Below, piece by piece: positions 25,808-34,284 of a stretch of DNA of 64,000 bases. The position numbers and the translations under genes were made by a program. The notes beneath the pieces are model-generated. The model had not been told where the DNA came from, made no database searches, and saw nothing but the letters and a program-made list of their open reading frames with translations. Within the stretch, counting starts at the first letter, position 1. Each line of letters starts with the position of its first letter. The DNA comes from Leptolyngbya iicbica LK (lineage in GTDB: Bacteria > Cyanobacteriota > Cyanobacteriia > Phormidesmidales > Phormidesmidaceae), in contig NZ_QVFV01000001.1 in the NCBI RefSeq assembly GCF_004212215.1, positions 692,814 through 756,813 of the forward strand, read 5' to 3'.

Positions 25808-26035
25808 ATGCAGATATTTATGCTCGATCAAATTGGATTTGTCGCGAAGGTGTTGGGGGTGTCGCTCGCGCTCGCGATCGCCTTCAAAACCATTGCGCCC
25901 CGGCTACCCATTCCCGCGACCTCAGCAGTGAGTCTAGCGATCGTGCTCTTGCCCTCAGCGATTGTCGGGGCTATTCTGACCTGGCAACTGTGGAAGATGA
26001 ATGATGCCGACGCCGCGCACCCTCGCCGAGATTAA
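25808..26035 (+). CDS. Small two-helix membrane protein
   Basis: A 75-residue frame (ATG 25808; ATG 25820 also possible). Seen: helix 1 around F-V-A-K-V-L-G-V-S-L-A-L-A-I-A-F, a short P-R-L-P-I-P loop, helix 2 A-V-S-L-A-I-V-L-L-P-S-A-I-V-G-A-I-L-T-W, then a charged tail. The sequence is protein-like and hydrophobic in the right places, but I know no family. It overlaps the start of the homocysteine-biosynthesis gene by 35 bases, suggesting coupled translation. Confidence 0.55.
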   Translation: MQIFMLDQIGFVAKVLGVSLALAIAFKTIAPRLPIPATSAVSLAIVLLPSAIVGAILTWQLWKMNDADAAHPRRD

Positions 26036-27206
26036 CGCCAAGATCCGCGCCCAAACCGTGGTAGTGGAAACGGCCGAAACCTTCAAACAGCGAGCGGCTG
26101 AGTCCAGCATTGCGGCAGCGTTCGCCGCCGTGGATGTGGTGACGACGGGCACCTTTGAACCGATGGAATCTTCCGGAGCGGTACTCAACATTGGGCACAC
26201 CGATCCGCCCATCAAAATCCGCGACTGTCGGTTGGATGGGGTGCCCGCCTATGCGGGAATCGGGGCGGTGGATTTGTATTTGGGGGCGAGCCAACCGGCT
26301 GACTCTGGCCCCCCTGGCGACAACACTCCCACCAAAGACCGGGGTGGCGGCCACGTCATTGCTGATTTGGTGGCGGGCAAGGCGGTGCAATTGCAAGCGA
26401 CCGGGCACGTCACAGACTGCTATCCCCGCAGCAGCTTGGATACCACCATTTCCCGCGAGACAATCAATCAGTTTTATCTGTTTAACCCGCGCAACCTCTA
26501 TCAAAATTTCATCGTGGGGGTGAATGGCGGCGATCGCCCCCTCGCGACATACTTGGGGCCACTCCAACCGAATCTGGGCAATGCCGTGTACGCCAACTCC
26601 GGCGCGCTGTCGCCGCTCATGAATGATCCCAACTTGAACGTGGTGGGCATTGGCAGCCGCATTTTCCTCGGCGGCGGCGTGGGATACGTCGCTTGGGAAG
26701 GGACCCAGCATTTCCCGCTGCAAAAGCGCCTGCCCAATGACACCCCCATTGGCCCCGCCGCCACCGTGGCTTTAATCGGCGATGCGAAACAGATGCAGCC
26801 GCAGTGGGTGCGCGGCTGCTATTTCAAAGGCTATGGCCCCTCGCTAATGCTGGGCATTGGTCTGGCCATTCCCTTATTGAATGAGGCCATCGCCTGCCAC
26901 TGCGCGGTGCAAGACCAAGATCTGGTGGCGCCCGTGATGGATTTTTCGATTCCCCGACGGGTGCGCCCCACCTTTGGCTTGGTGAGCTATGCCCAACTCA
27001 AGTCAGGGCGCATCACCCTGAATGGCCAAAAAGTCCGCACTGCCCCCCTTGCCAGCATTTATCTGTCGCGCCAAGTCGCCGCCGAGCTGAGGGACTGGAT
27101 TGCCCAAGGTCAGTTTGAGCTGACGGCACCCGTGGCTCCCCTGGCCCGCGATCGCGCCTTCCTCGCCCAAGATACGTGGAATCCCCAGAGTGGACTCAGA
27201 GAGTGA
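26001..27206 (+). CDS. Homocysteine biosynthesis protein, DUF39/HcyBio family
   Basis: Member of the HcyBio (DUF39) family, implicated in methanogens in a route from aspartate semialdehyde plus sulfide to homocysteine. Seen in 401 residues: I-N-A-K-I-R-A-Q-T-V-V-V at the start, V-V-T-T-G-T-F-E-P-M-E-S-S-G-A, A-Y-A-G-I-G-A-V-D-L-Y-L-G-A, G-G-H-V-I-A-D-L-V-A-G-K, Y-P-R-S-S-L-D, N-P-R-N-x-Y-Q-N, G-S-R-I-F-L-G-G-G-V-G-Y-V-A-W-E-G-T-Q-H and W-V-R-G-C-Y-F-K-G-Y-G-P-S-L. No ferredoxin-like or CBS domain is fused, as in other cyanobacterial members. Start ATG at 26001 or 26004. Conventional methionine genes are not adjacent. Confidence 0.85.
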   Translation: MMPTPRTLAEINAKIRAQTVVVETAETFKQRAAESSIAAAFAAVDVVTTGTFEPMESSGAVLNIGHTDPPIKIRDCRLDGVPAYAGIGAVDLYLGASQPADSGPPGDNTPTKDRGGGHVIADLVAGKAVQLQATGHVTDCYPRSSLDTTISRETINQFYLFNPRNLYQNFIVGVNGGDRPLATYLGPLQPNLGNAVYANSGALSPLMNDPNLNVVGIGSRIFLGGGVGYVAWEGTQHFPLQKRLPNDTPIGPAATVALIGDAKQMQPQWVRGCYFKGYGPSLMLGIGLAIPLLNEAIACHCAVQDQDLVAPVMDFSIPRRVRPTFGLVSYAQLKSGRITLNGQKVRTAPLASIYLSRQVAAELRDWIAQGQFELTAPVAPLARDRAFLAQDTWNPQSGLRE

Positions 27207-27304
27207 GACGGATATCCCCCGATCAGCCGGATGAATCGCTCAGGAATCCTCGTTAGTATGTCAATAGACATTTACAAACGTTTACGAGGAGACAGTTCGG
27301 CTTG

Positions 27305-27568
27305 ATGATTGACTTACTGCAAGCGACCCGCGACTATTGGCGCAAGCTTGACGAAGTAGAAGCGGCTTACCAACGGGGAGAACTCTCTGTGCCCGAAGTC
27401 AATGCGCGGGTGCATGAGCTGATGACGGAACTGGGCGAGGCTCGTCGCCAAACTTTCAAAGATTTGTGGGCCAGCCTACAAGTGACCGTGTCGCAACAGC
27501 GAGAAGCGATCGCGGGCACTGTCGCGGTTGGACTCTTGGCCTATCTTTGGCTGGCAACTCTAGCTTGA
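27305..27568 (+). CDS. Small helical protein with C-terminal membrane anchor
   Basis: An 87-residue protein of unknown function. Seen: a charged helical body (R-K-L-D-E-V-E-A-A-Y-Q-R-G-E-L; V-H-E-L-M-T-E-L-G-E-A-R-R-Q) and a C-terminal hydrophobic segment (A-G-T-V-A-V-G-L-L-A-Y-L-W-L-A) that reads as a tail anchor. CGAGGAGA lies about 13 bases before the ATG at 27305, with a TTG directly preceding. It ends 19 bases before the convergent NmrA-type gene. Codon use is normal for the window, so I take it as real. Confidence 0.62.
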   Translation: MIDLLQATRDYWRKLDEVEAAYQRGELSVPEVNARVHELMTELGEARRQTFKDLWASLQVTVSQQREAIAGTVAVGLLAYLWLATLA

Positions 27569-27587
27569 TGCGTCTCTTCTCACCGCT

Positions 27588-28283
27588 TCAAAGTGCGAGG
27601 ATGGCGGCTTCGATGGGCTGCTCACTGCGGAGACGATCGCGATCAACAGCTGAGAGCACCTGATTGACTGCATCGGGCGATCGCAGACAACGAATCACGA
27701 GGTCGGCCACGTCGGCGCGAGTGATACTGCCCGCCACTCGTTCATCAGTAACCACAATGCCGTTGCCGGTCGCGGGTTCAGACAGTAGACCGCCTGGTCG
27801 CACAATGGTGAAGGGCAAACCGCTGGCCATCAAATGTTCTTCGGCCTTGGCCTTGGCGAGCAGCGCCGGACGCAACGTTTCTAGCACCTGTTCGGGCAGC
27901 GCCACTGCACTCTCCCGCACGCCAATGGAAGAGACCAGAATGAACCGTTCACAGGGCAAGGCTTTGACCGCATCTATCAAGTTGCGATTGCCCAAATAGT
28001 CGGCCCGAGGCTCGTCACGGGTAAACCCCTTGCCCCCGAGGGTCGTCACCACAACAAACGACTCATCCCCAAAGCACTGCACCGCCGCTTTCATCACGTC
28101 GGGGTCGAGGGCGTCGCCAATGTAAACGTCTGCCCCCAAAGCCGCGAGTTGCGATCGGGCATCATCTGTCCGCAGCAGTGCCATAACCCGACAGCCTTGT
28201 TGCCGCAAGCCCTTCACCACTTCAAAGCCGACGCCGCGACTCGCGCCTGCGACAAAACAATTACGAAAGTTCGCGACGGTCAT
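27588..28283 (-). CDS. NAD(P)-binding NmrA/atypical SDR protein
   Basis: A 231-residue atypical short-chain dehydrogenase with NAD(P)H-binding fold. Seen: C-F-V-A-G-A-S-R-G-V-G-F-E-V-V (glycine-rich loop), V-M-A-L-L-R-T-D-D (end of strand 2), V-Y-I-G-D-A-L-D-P, F-I-L-V-S-S-I-G-V-R-E-S, A-K-A-K-A-E-E-H-L and F-T-I-V-R-P-G-G-L. The Y-x-x-x-K active site of classical SDRs is not evident, as in NmrA-like members, so it may be a redox-sensing or assembly protein rather than a dehydrogenase. Similar proteins in cyanobacteria and plastids include photosystem assembly factors; the specific role here is open. Confidence 0.8.
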   Translation of the reverse strand: MTVANFRNCFVAGASRGVGFEVVKGLRQQGCRVMALLRTDDARSQLAALGADVYIGDALDPDVMKAAVQCFGDESFVVVTTLGGKGFTRDEPRADYLGNRNLIDAVKALPCERFILVSSIGVRESAVALPEQVLETLRPALLAKAKAEEHLMASGLPFTIVRPGGLLSEPATGNGIVVTDERVAGSITRADVADLVIRCLRSPDAVNQVLSAVDRDRLRSEQPIEAAILAL

Positions 28284-28490
28284 GGTTACCTATTTGCATC
28301 GATCAAGTCACAGTGTGTCATATCGGTCACGATAAATCGCAATGAACGAGCTTTGCCTGTCGAGATGAAGGGCCTGAATATCGGGAAGATTTCCCTGCCT
28401 AAATCAACTTCTGTGTCGCAACGCCGCTGGCCAACCGATCGCGACCCAGACAATCTTAGTGAACATCAGTTCGATAGTCTGATTTGGCCC

Positions 28491-28691
28491 TCTCTCCCAG
28501 AGCTCCTGTGTATACACATCTCGGCCCTCACCCCCTCAGTCCCCCTCTCCCAAAAATGGGCGAGGGGGAGGCCAGACAAAGCTTTCCGGCTCCCCTTCTC
28601 CCAGAGCGGGAGAAGGGGTTGGGGGATGAGGGTAAAGCCATGACGGCAAGGGTTTCAAGACTTATGTGTACACGGTAGCTCCCAGAGGGAG
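28491..28691. repeat. Nested inverted-repeat element, MITE-like
   Basis: Outer arms: TCTCTCCCAGAGCTCCTGTG continuing to ATACACAT (28491-28519) and, inverted and imperfect, ATGTGTACACGGTAGCTCCC continuing to about 28691. Inner arms: CCCTCACCCCCTCAGTCCCC onward (28526-28565) against the G-rich 28591-28633 stretch ending GGGGGATGAGGG. The whole could fold into one long cruciform of about 200 bases. Repeats of the CCCTCACCCCC...GGGGGTGAGGG kind are dispersed in many cyanobacterial genomes and carry no gene. It lies in a roughly 900-base gene-free gap (28284-29187); I see nothing else definable in the rest of that gap. Confidence 0.65.
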
Positions 28692-29187
28692 AAAGACTTC
28701 AAACCCTGGTGGACTCGTGAGGAATTTTCAGGGGCAACCGCATCACCCAGAATTTTCACTGTTTCATCGAACTCACGTTAGTGAGGCACAAGTTGCTGCC
28801 TATCTCTACGGCCAAAGACATGCAATGTTCCTCCACTAATCCATCACCCACACAACGGCATTTTCTATCCCAACCATTGAAGTCAATTAGCAAGTGGGCG
28901 ATGAGGCCGCCAACCGCTATTCACAGGACTGATTTACCAGAGCGAGATGTTGTGAAAGCGGCGATCGCGCTCGAGCCGCCAAGGTTTTCAAAAGTTGATT
29001 GTGAGACACATTGCCCTGGCTAGATCAACGTCCTAGCCCCGCTGGCAGAGGCGAATTTGGGCCGAGGAAGCGATCGCACCACTGTCAGAAACCTGGTCAA
29101 TACACCCGATTCTCTACGCCGAATCACCCCGTTCTGTGGCACTCTGAAAACAGACAAAACCACAAATCTTTATTCAGATTCAGGGCC

Positions 29188-30408
29188 ATGCAAACCCTTC
29201 CTTCACCTCCCGCCTCCACGCCCGTCGATACCGCCTTCGACACGACGATTCATCGCCGCCAAACCCGTCCCGTCCCCGTCGGCAACGTCACCATTGGCGG
29301 CGGGGCACCGGTGGTTGTCCAATCGATGATCAATGAAGACACCCTCGATATCGAGGGATCGGTCAGTGGAATTCGGCGTTTGCACGAAATCGGCTGTGAA
29401 ATTGTGCGGGTCACCGTCCCCAGCATGGCCCATGCCAAAGCCCTCGCCACCATTCGCGAGAAGTTAGAGACCACTTATCAGCCTGTGCCCCTCGTGGCTG
29501 ACGTCCATCACAACGGCATGAAAATTGCGCTGGAAGTCGCCAAGCATGTCGACAAAGTCCGTATCAATCCCGGTCTGTATGTCTTCGAAAAGCCCCAAGC
29601 CGGACGCACCGAATACTCTCCTGCCGAGTTTCAAGAAATCGGCGAAAAAATTCGCGAAACTCTAGAGCCCTTGGTCGTTTCCCTGCGAGACCAGGGAAAG
29701 TCTATGCGCATCGGTGTCAACCACGGCTCCCTGGCCGAGCGCATGCTCTTTACCTATGGCGATACCCCTGAAGGCATGGTGGAATCTGCCCTCGAATTCA
29801 TCCACATTTGCGAATCTTTAGATTTCCGCAATTTGGTGATCTCCCTCAAAGCCTCCCGAGTGCCCGTGATGCTGGCCGCTTATCGGCTCATGGTCAAGCG
29901 TATGAACGAACTGGGCATGGACTATCCATTGCATTTGGGCGTCACCGAAGCCGGTGATGGCGAATATGGTCGCATTAAATCGACTGCGGGCATTGGTACC
30001 CTGCTGGCCGAAGGCATCGGCGATACCATTCGCGTCTCCCTGACCGAAGCGCCAGAGAAAGAGATCCCGGTCTGCTACAGCATTCTCCAAGCCCTGGGTC
30101 TGCGCAAAACCATGGTGGAATATGTAGCTTGCCCCTCCTGTGGCCGCACCTTGTTCAACCTTGAGGAAGTGCTGCACGAAGTCCGCGAAGCCACCAAGCA
30201 CCTGACCGGGTTGGATATTGCCGTCATGGGCTGTATCGTCAACGGTCCCGGCGAAATGGCCGATGCCGACTACGGCTATGTGGGCAAAACCCCTGGCTAC
30301 ATTTCGCTATATCGCGGCCGCGAAGAAATCAAAAAAGTTCCTGAAGATCAGGGGGTAGCCGAGTTAATCAACCTCATCAAGTCAGATGGCCGTTGGGTTG
30401 ATCCTTAA
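29188..30408 (+). CDS. ispG: 4-hydroxy-3-methylbut-2-enyl-diphosphate synthase
   Basis: IspG (GcpE) makes HMBPP from methylerythritol cyclodiphosphate in the plastid-type isoprenoid (MEP) pathway, using a [4Fe-4S] cluster fed by ferredoxin in cyanobacteria. Seen in 406 residues: [58 protein letters not shown], and the cluster cysteines in V-A-C-P-S-C-G-R-T and [10 protein letters not shown]. Length matches other cyanobacterial IspG. The frame is open upstream to 29011 but the family N-terminus begins near the ATG at 29188. Confidence 0.96.
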   Translation: MQTLPSPPASTPVDTAFDTTIHRRQTRPVPVGNVTIGGGAPVVVQSMINEDTLDIEGSVSGIRRLHEIGCEIVRVTVPSMAHAKALATIREKLETTYQPVPLVADVHHNGMKIALEVAKHVDKVRINPGLYVFEKPQAGRTEYSPAEFQEIGEKIRETLEPLVVSLRDQGKSMRIGVNHGSLAERMLFTYGDTPEGMVESALEFIHICESLDFRNLVISLKASRVPVMLAAYRLMVKRMNELGMDYPLHLGVTEAGDGEYGRIKSTAGIGTLLAEGIGDTIRVSLTEAPEKEIPVCYSILQALGLRKTMVEYVACPSCGRTLFNLEEVLHEVREATKHLTGLDIAVMGCIVNGPGEMADADYGYVGKTPGYISLYRGREEIKKVPEDQGVAELINLIKSDGRWVDP

Positions 30409-30618
30409 ACGTTGGCTGGGCTGATTTTTGTCAATTTATATCGATATTGACGGTTGCCCGATCGCCTGCACCTGCGATCGGATACTCTTTCTGGCACACT
30501 CACTCAGAAAGCTCTCAGGTGAGCTCGTTATCATGGCTGTAACTGGATGAGGGAACCACCCCAACACCCAGGATTGCTTGTGTTAGATTGAGCATAATTG
30601 CCAACGGAAATTAGATAT

Positions 30619-31905
30619 ATGGCGATCGCAAAGCGAGGATTGGTTTTAGGCGCAACAGCCGTAGCTGCTGCTGGAGTCATCGTTACGGGTGCTGGTCTGC
30701 ACTTGTCTCAAAGCAAAGCTTTTTTTGAGGAAAGCCCCAAAGAAGTTATTGATGAAGTTTGGCAGCTAATTGACAACACCTACGTCGATGCGACGTTTAA
30801 CCAAACTGACTGGGAAGCGGTGCGGACTGACTATCTCAGCCGCGACTATAGCTCGCCAGAGGCAGCCTATGATGCTGTGCGCGAGATGCTGGAACTGTTG
30901 GAAGATCCCTACACCCGCTTCATGGATCCCGACGAGTTCCGCAATATGCAGATCGACACCTCTGGTGAACTCACCGGGGTCGGCATTCAAATCACCCAGG
31001 AAGAAGAAACAGACGAGATTGTCGTCGTTGCCCCTATCGAAGATACCCCTGCATTTGAAGCCGGACTCCGTTCTAAAGATGTCATCGTCGAGATTGACGG
31101 GCAATCGACAGAAGGCATGGAGCTCAATGATGCCGTGAGCTTGATCCGTGGGCCGGTCGGGTCAGGGGTCACTCTGACGGTGCGGCGTGATGCAGAAATC
31201 ATTGATTTCGATCTGACGCGAGCCCGCATTGAAATCCACCCCGTACGCTACTCCGTCAATGATGCTCCGGAAGGGCCGATTGGCTACATTCGCCTGACTC
31301 AGTTCAGCAGCAATGCCGCCAGTGAGATGAAGGAAGCCATTGACGATTTAGAATCGCAAAACGTTGTGGGCTACGTTCTCGACCTGCGCTCTAATCCTGG
31401 TGGATTGCTGTATTCCAGCATTGAGATTGCCCGCATGTGGATTGACGAAGGCGGCATTGTATCGACCGTCAATCGCCAAGGGGTCGCTGATGAAGAAATT
31501 GCAAATAACCGTGCCCTGACCGATCGCCCATTAGTGGTGTTAGTCGATGGCGGTTCTGCGAGTGCCAGCGAGATTTTATCCGGCGCTTTGCAAGATAATG
31601 GGCGAGCACAGCTCGTGGGCACTCAAACCTTTGGGAAAGGACTTGTACAGTCTGTACGCAGTTTGCCAGATGGGTCGGGTGTGGCGATTACTATTGCCAA
31701 GTATTTGACCCCTAGCGGGCGCGACATCAACCAACAGGGGATTGAACCTGACATCGTGGTTGAGCTATCGGAAGAAGAGCAGGAAGAGCTCTCAGATAAT
31801 CGCGATCGCATCGGCACGCTGGAAGATCCGCAATATCGCCAAGCTCAAGAGTTGGTGCTGCAAATCGTCAGAGCCAACCAAAATACCGCGATTGAGCCGC
31901 AGTAA
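30619..31905 (+). CDS. C-terminal processing protease, S41 family (Ctp)
   Basis: A periplasmic or lumenal serine protease of the tail-specific type; cyanobacterial CtpA matures photosystem II D1, while CtpB/CtpC paralogues serve other substrates. Seen in 428 residues: N-terminal hydrophobic signal (L-V-L-G-A-T-A-V-A-A-A-G-V-I-V), a PDZ domain (G-V-G-I-Q-I-T, A-G-L-R-S-K-D-V-I-V-E-I-D-G), Y-V-L-D-L-R-S-N-P-G-G-L-L, the nucleophile in V-D-G-G-S-A-S-A-S-E-I and the lysine in T-F-G-K-G-L-V-Q. Then T-P-S-G-R-D-I-N and an acidic C-terminal tail. I begin at the ATG at 30619; a TTG at 30598 is in frame. Which paralogue it is cannot be decided by eye. Confidence 0.92.
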   Translation: MAIAKRGLVLGATAVAAAGVIVTGAGLHLSQSKAFFEESPKEVIDEVWQLIDNTYVDATFNQTDWEAVRTDYLSRDYSSPEAAYDAVREMLELLEDPYTRFMDPDEFRNMQIDTSGELTGVGIQITQEEETDEIVVVAPIEDTPAFEAGLRSKDVIVEIDGQSTEGMELNDAVSLIRGPVGSGVTLTVRRDAEIIDFDLTRARIEIHPVRYSVNDAPEGPIGYIRLTQFSSNAASEMKEAIDDLESQNVVGYVLDLRSNPGGLLYSSIEIARMWIDEGGIVSTVNRQGVADEEIANNRALTDRPLVVLVDGGSASASEILSGALQDNGRAQLVGTQTFGKGLVQSVRSLPDGSGVAITIAKYLTPSGRDINQQGIEPDIVVELSEEEQEELSDNRDRIGTLEDPQYRQAQELVLQIVRANQNTAIEPQ

Positions 31906-31962
31906 GCGGTTCCCAAGAGAATCTTGCGGCTGATCAGTGTGTATCCGCGCCTGCGGAACTGA

Positions 31963-32142
31963 CTAAGCGGGCTGACACTTGCCCGCTCGAATCAGTCCTA
32001 CCCGTTTGGCGATCGCTTCGCCCTCAGTAGCGTACGGCCCCCAGCTCTCAGAGTTGGGGGCCGATTTTAATTCGGCGTCAGTCAAGATTTGACACGTTCC
32101 CGCACTCGCCTTTACCACGTACCAGTTTGTGGTCTGTGACAT
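31963..32142 (-). CDS. 59-residue conserved-looking small soluble protein
   Basis: Read leftwards from ATG 32140-32142 with GAGGGA about 7 bases upstream. The peptide begins M-S-Q-T-T-N-W-Y-V-V-K-A, continues A-G-T-C-Q-I-L, and ends with W-G-P-Y-A-T-E-G-E-A-I-A-K-R-V-G-L-I-R-A-G-K-C-Q-P-A before TAG. The W-G-P-x-A-x-x-x-E-A-I-A-x-R-V-G-L-I-R-A-G-K-C ending resembles short cyanobacterial hypothetical proteins I have seen, and two Cys sit in a pattern that could matter. Function unknown. A GC-rich palindrome inside it (32036-32062) is coding sequence. It is convergent with the Ctp protease gene. Confidence 0.7.
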   Translation of the reverse strand: MSQTTNWYVVKASAGTCQILTDAELKSAPNSESWGPYATEGEAIAKRVGLIRAGKCQPA

Positions 32143-32574
32143 CGCTTTCCCTCGGCAATACGGGTTTTATCCTACAACGATGAGAACTACAGTTGTGCGG
32201 CCAGGGGACGGGTCCCTGCCGGAAAAACCGACACTCTCAGGCATGAGACAAGGGACCCGTCCCCTAATCTCCAACGATCGCTGACCCAAATGTTGAGGCG
32301 ACAAGCACTTCCTACGGGGGGTGCGTAACCGATTTGTTACAGGCCAGACAATTTGTCATATTTGACGGCTTGAATTGTCAGCAATTTCACCAGCATCCTG
32401 ACAGGCGGGGCTGAGTAGATATAGGTGCCGTACCAGAGACTACTGAACATCGCCATTTTTTTCAAAAAAGATTGATCAGGGTGATATGAAACGAAAATGC
32501 CGGGGGTAGTCTAACGACATGGAGCTAGACACAACACATTTCGCCTAACGGCTTCTCAAGGAGAAAATCTAACC
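32143..32574 (+). promoter_or_regulatory. pilA upstream region and leader
   Basis: 432 bases without a gene. The left part holds an inverted repeat (annotated separately); the right part, about 32330-32570, is less GC-rich and ends in AAGGAGAAAATCTAACC, a strong ribosome binding site for pilA. Long leaders and strong RBSs are usual for abundant pilins. I did not assign a transcription start. Confidence 0.5.
32203..32265. repeat. 15-bp inverted repeat
   Basis: AGGGGACGGGTCCCT (32203-32217) and AGGGACCCGTCCCCT (32251-32265) are exact inverted copies 33 bases apart, each arm itself near-palindromic around GGGACnnGTCCC. Motifs with GGGACGGGTCCC are scattered through several cyanobacterial genomes, so this is probably a member of a dispersed repeat family. 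Confidence 0.7.
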
Positions 32575-33207
32575 ATGAAAATGAACTTTGCCTACAACCT
32601 GCTCAAGAGCCTACGCAGCAAGAAAGATGAAGGTGGTTTCACCCTGATTGAACTGCTGGTGGTTATCATCATCATCGGTATCTTGGCCGCCATCGCTCTG
32701 CCTTCCTTCCTCAACCAAGCCAACCGCGCCCGTGAAACTGAAGCCACCAACGCAGTCGGCTCGCTAAACCGAGGACAACAAGCCTATTACCTAGAGAGAG
32801 TCAACTTTGCGACTGAGTTTGCTCAGCTAGACGTCGGCGTTGCCATCAACTCAGAAAACTATGCCTACGGCACATCTGCCGACGCGCAAACTCCCGAACA
32901 AGATGTGGGTGATGGCCAATTTATCGTAGACGATGCAGATGATCCTCAAGTTGCAGCAGTAGTTGCTTCGCCCAGAGATGGTTTACGGGGCTTTGTGGGC
33001 TTTTCGTACATCGACGTCCAGCAAATCGACGACGGAGCCGGTGGCACGATTGATAAAAATGTTTCGGTAGCGGCTCTCTGCCGTGAAGTTGCTGGTGATG
33101 TAGCAGATGGCGGCGTGGCAAATGCCCCAGATGCTGTTGACGAGCCTGCTGCTGGCACCACCGCTGAAACTCTTTGTGAAGACACCGGGATGGAAGCTGT
33201 GAACTAG
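32575..33207 (+). CDS. pilA: Type IV major pilin-like protein PilA
   Basis: Structural subunit of type IV pili (motility, DNA uptake). Seen in 210 residues: short basic leader K-S-L-R-S-K-K-D-E-G-G, then the prepilin motif G-F-T-L-I-E-L-L-V-V-I-I-I-I-G-I-L-A-A-I with cleavage after the second Gly by PilD, then A-L-P-S-F-L-N-Q-A-N-R-A-R-E-T-E-A and the cyanobacterial A-V-G-S-L-N-R-G-Q-Q-A-Y-Y-L-E. The globular domain is unusually acidic (D-D-A-D-D-P, D-A-V-D-E-P) and has a C-terminal Cys pair (L-C-R and L-C-E-D-T-G) likely forming the disulfide loop. Strong AAGGAG ribosome binding site and a strong terminator downstream imply high, monocistronic expression. Confidence 0.92.
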   Translation: MKMNFAYNLLKSLRSKKDEGGFTLIELLVVIIIIGILAAIALPSFLNQANRARETEATNAVGSLNRGQQAYYLERVNFATEFAQLDVGVAINSENYAYGTSADAQTPEQDVGDGQFIVDDADDPQVAAVVASPRDGLRGFVGFSYIDVQQIDDGAGGTIDKNVSVAALCREVAGDVADGGVANAPDAVDEPAAGTTAETLCEDTGMEAVN

Positions 33208-33244
33208 GCTTTCCGTCTGTCAACATCAGCTTTAGTTCATCTGA

Positions 33245-33280
33245 TGGCTCTGCTATTGTTAGCAGAGCCATTTTGGTTTT
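33245..33280 (+). terminator. Rho-independent terminator of pilA
   Basis: TGGCTCTGCTA (33245-33255) pairs perfectly with TAGCAGAGCCA (33260-33270) around a 4-base loop, followed by TTTTGGTTTT. 37 bases after the pilA stop. Confidence 0.9.
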
Positions 33281-33374
33281 CTAGAAAGTGGTCAGGCTGG
33301 GGTCGGCTGCTTCAAGTGCTCCCAGCTTTGCTACCTTTTGATTTGAGATAGTCACAGTCACCAAGCAGTCACGT

Positions 33375-34199
33375 ATGAATCCTCATCGTCAAAATTGGCC
33401 CCTGCAGGTGGGCGCGGTTATTTCTCTACTCATTTTGAGTATCGCGCTCCTTGGTCTGCAAAAACAGCGATTACAGGCGATTCAAACGCCTAATCCAGAG
33501 AGTCTAGCGATTGATGCTGCCAATGAAGAACAGCAGCGAGAGCTACAGCTAACGTTGCTCCAGTCACTGCCAGATTTCGGCTTTCAGAATCTCTGGGCTG
33601 ACTGGACTTTTCTAAATTTTTTGCAGTATTTTGGCAATTTTGAATATCGTCAGGAGACCAGCTATCGTCTCAGTGGCGATTACTTTGAGATCATTCTCGA
33701 TCGCGACCCTTATGCTTATTTACCCTACGAATATCTTTCGAGCAGTGTTTCGCTGTTTGCGGGCGAACCCGAACGAGCGGTGGCCATGCAAGAAGCGGGG
33801 TTAGCGTTACTTGCGCCAGATTTGCCACCGAAAAGCTATTTTATTTGGCGGCATAAGGGCATTGATGAAATCTTATTTCTGGACGACTATGACGCATCAG
33901 CCAAATCTCATGCAATGGCGGCTGCCTGGGCTGCACAATCCTCTTTCCCAGGTGCCAAAGAAGACCAACATTCTCTAAAAGACACAGCTGATTTTTTGGC
34001 TAAAGGTGACTTTGATCCGCGGGCGGTGCAAATCACTGCTTGGGCGCAGCTGATTCGTACGGCTCCGGATGCTCAGACTCAAGACAAAGCCATCGAACGG
34101 TTGAGAAGCTTGTTCGACATCGAAGTCGTTTGGCAGGAGGATGGCACCTTCTTGCTCCAACAAATTGCCCCCTCTGAGGTAGAGGATGCAGAGACCTAG
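33375..34199 (+). CDS. Membrane-anchored helical protein downstream of pilA
   Basis: A 274-residue protein with an N-terminal anchor (V-G-A-V-I-S-L-L-I-L-S-I-A-L-L-G-L) and a helical, TPR-like periplasmic part (D-F-G-F-Q-N-L-W-A-D-W-T-F-L-N-F-L-Q-Y-F-G; R-L-S-G-D-Y-F-E-I-I-L-D-R-D-P-Y-A-Y). I recall a similar hypothetical protein next to pilin genes in other cyanobacteria (the gene after pilA1/pilA2 in Synechocystis), which suggests a pilus- or secretion-related role, but I cannot verify it. It lies 167 bases after pilA, beyond the terminator, so has its own or read-through transcription. Confidence 0.7.
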   Translation: MNPHRQNWPLQVGAVISLLILSIALLGLQKQRLQAIQTPNPESLAIDAANEEQQRELQLTLLQSLPDFGFQNLWADWTFLNFLQYFGNFEYRQETSYRLSGDYFEIILDRDPYAYLPYEYLSSSVSLFAGEPERAVAMQEAGLALLAPDLPPKSYFIWRHKGIDEILFLDDYDASAKSHAMAAAWAAQSSFPGAKEDQHSLKDTADFLAKGDFDPRAVQITAWAQLIRTAPDAQTQDKAIERLRSLFDIEVVWQEDGTFLLQQIAPSEVEDAET

Positions 34200-34284
34200 C
34201 CACACTCTCGCCTAAGGATTAATACCATCCCTGTGCGATCGAGAAATCCAAATGGCTCTCTTTCAGCATCAGTACAAGGCTGTA

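Noticed and set aside
29011-29187. N-terminal extension of ispG from an upstream ATG
   Set aside because: 59 extra residues without similarity to IspG; family length agrees with the ATG at 29188.
32036-32062. GC-rich palindrome GGCCCCCA...TGGGGGCC followed by GATTTT, looking like a terminator for the protease gene
   Set aside because: It lies inside the 59-codon minus-strand gene and encodes its S-A-P-N-S-E-S-W-G-P part; it is 130 bases from the protease stop and the T-run is weak.
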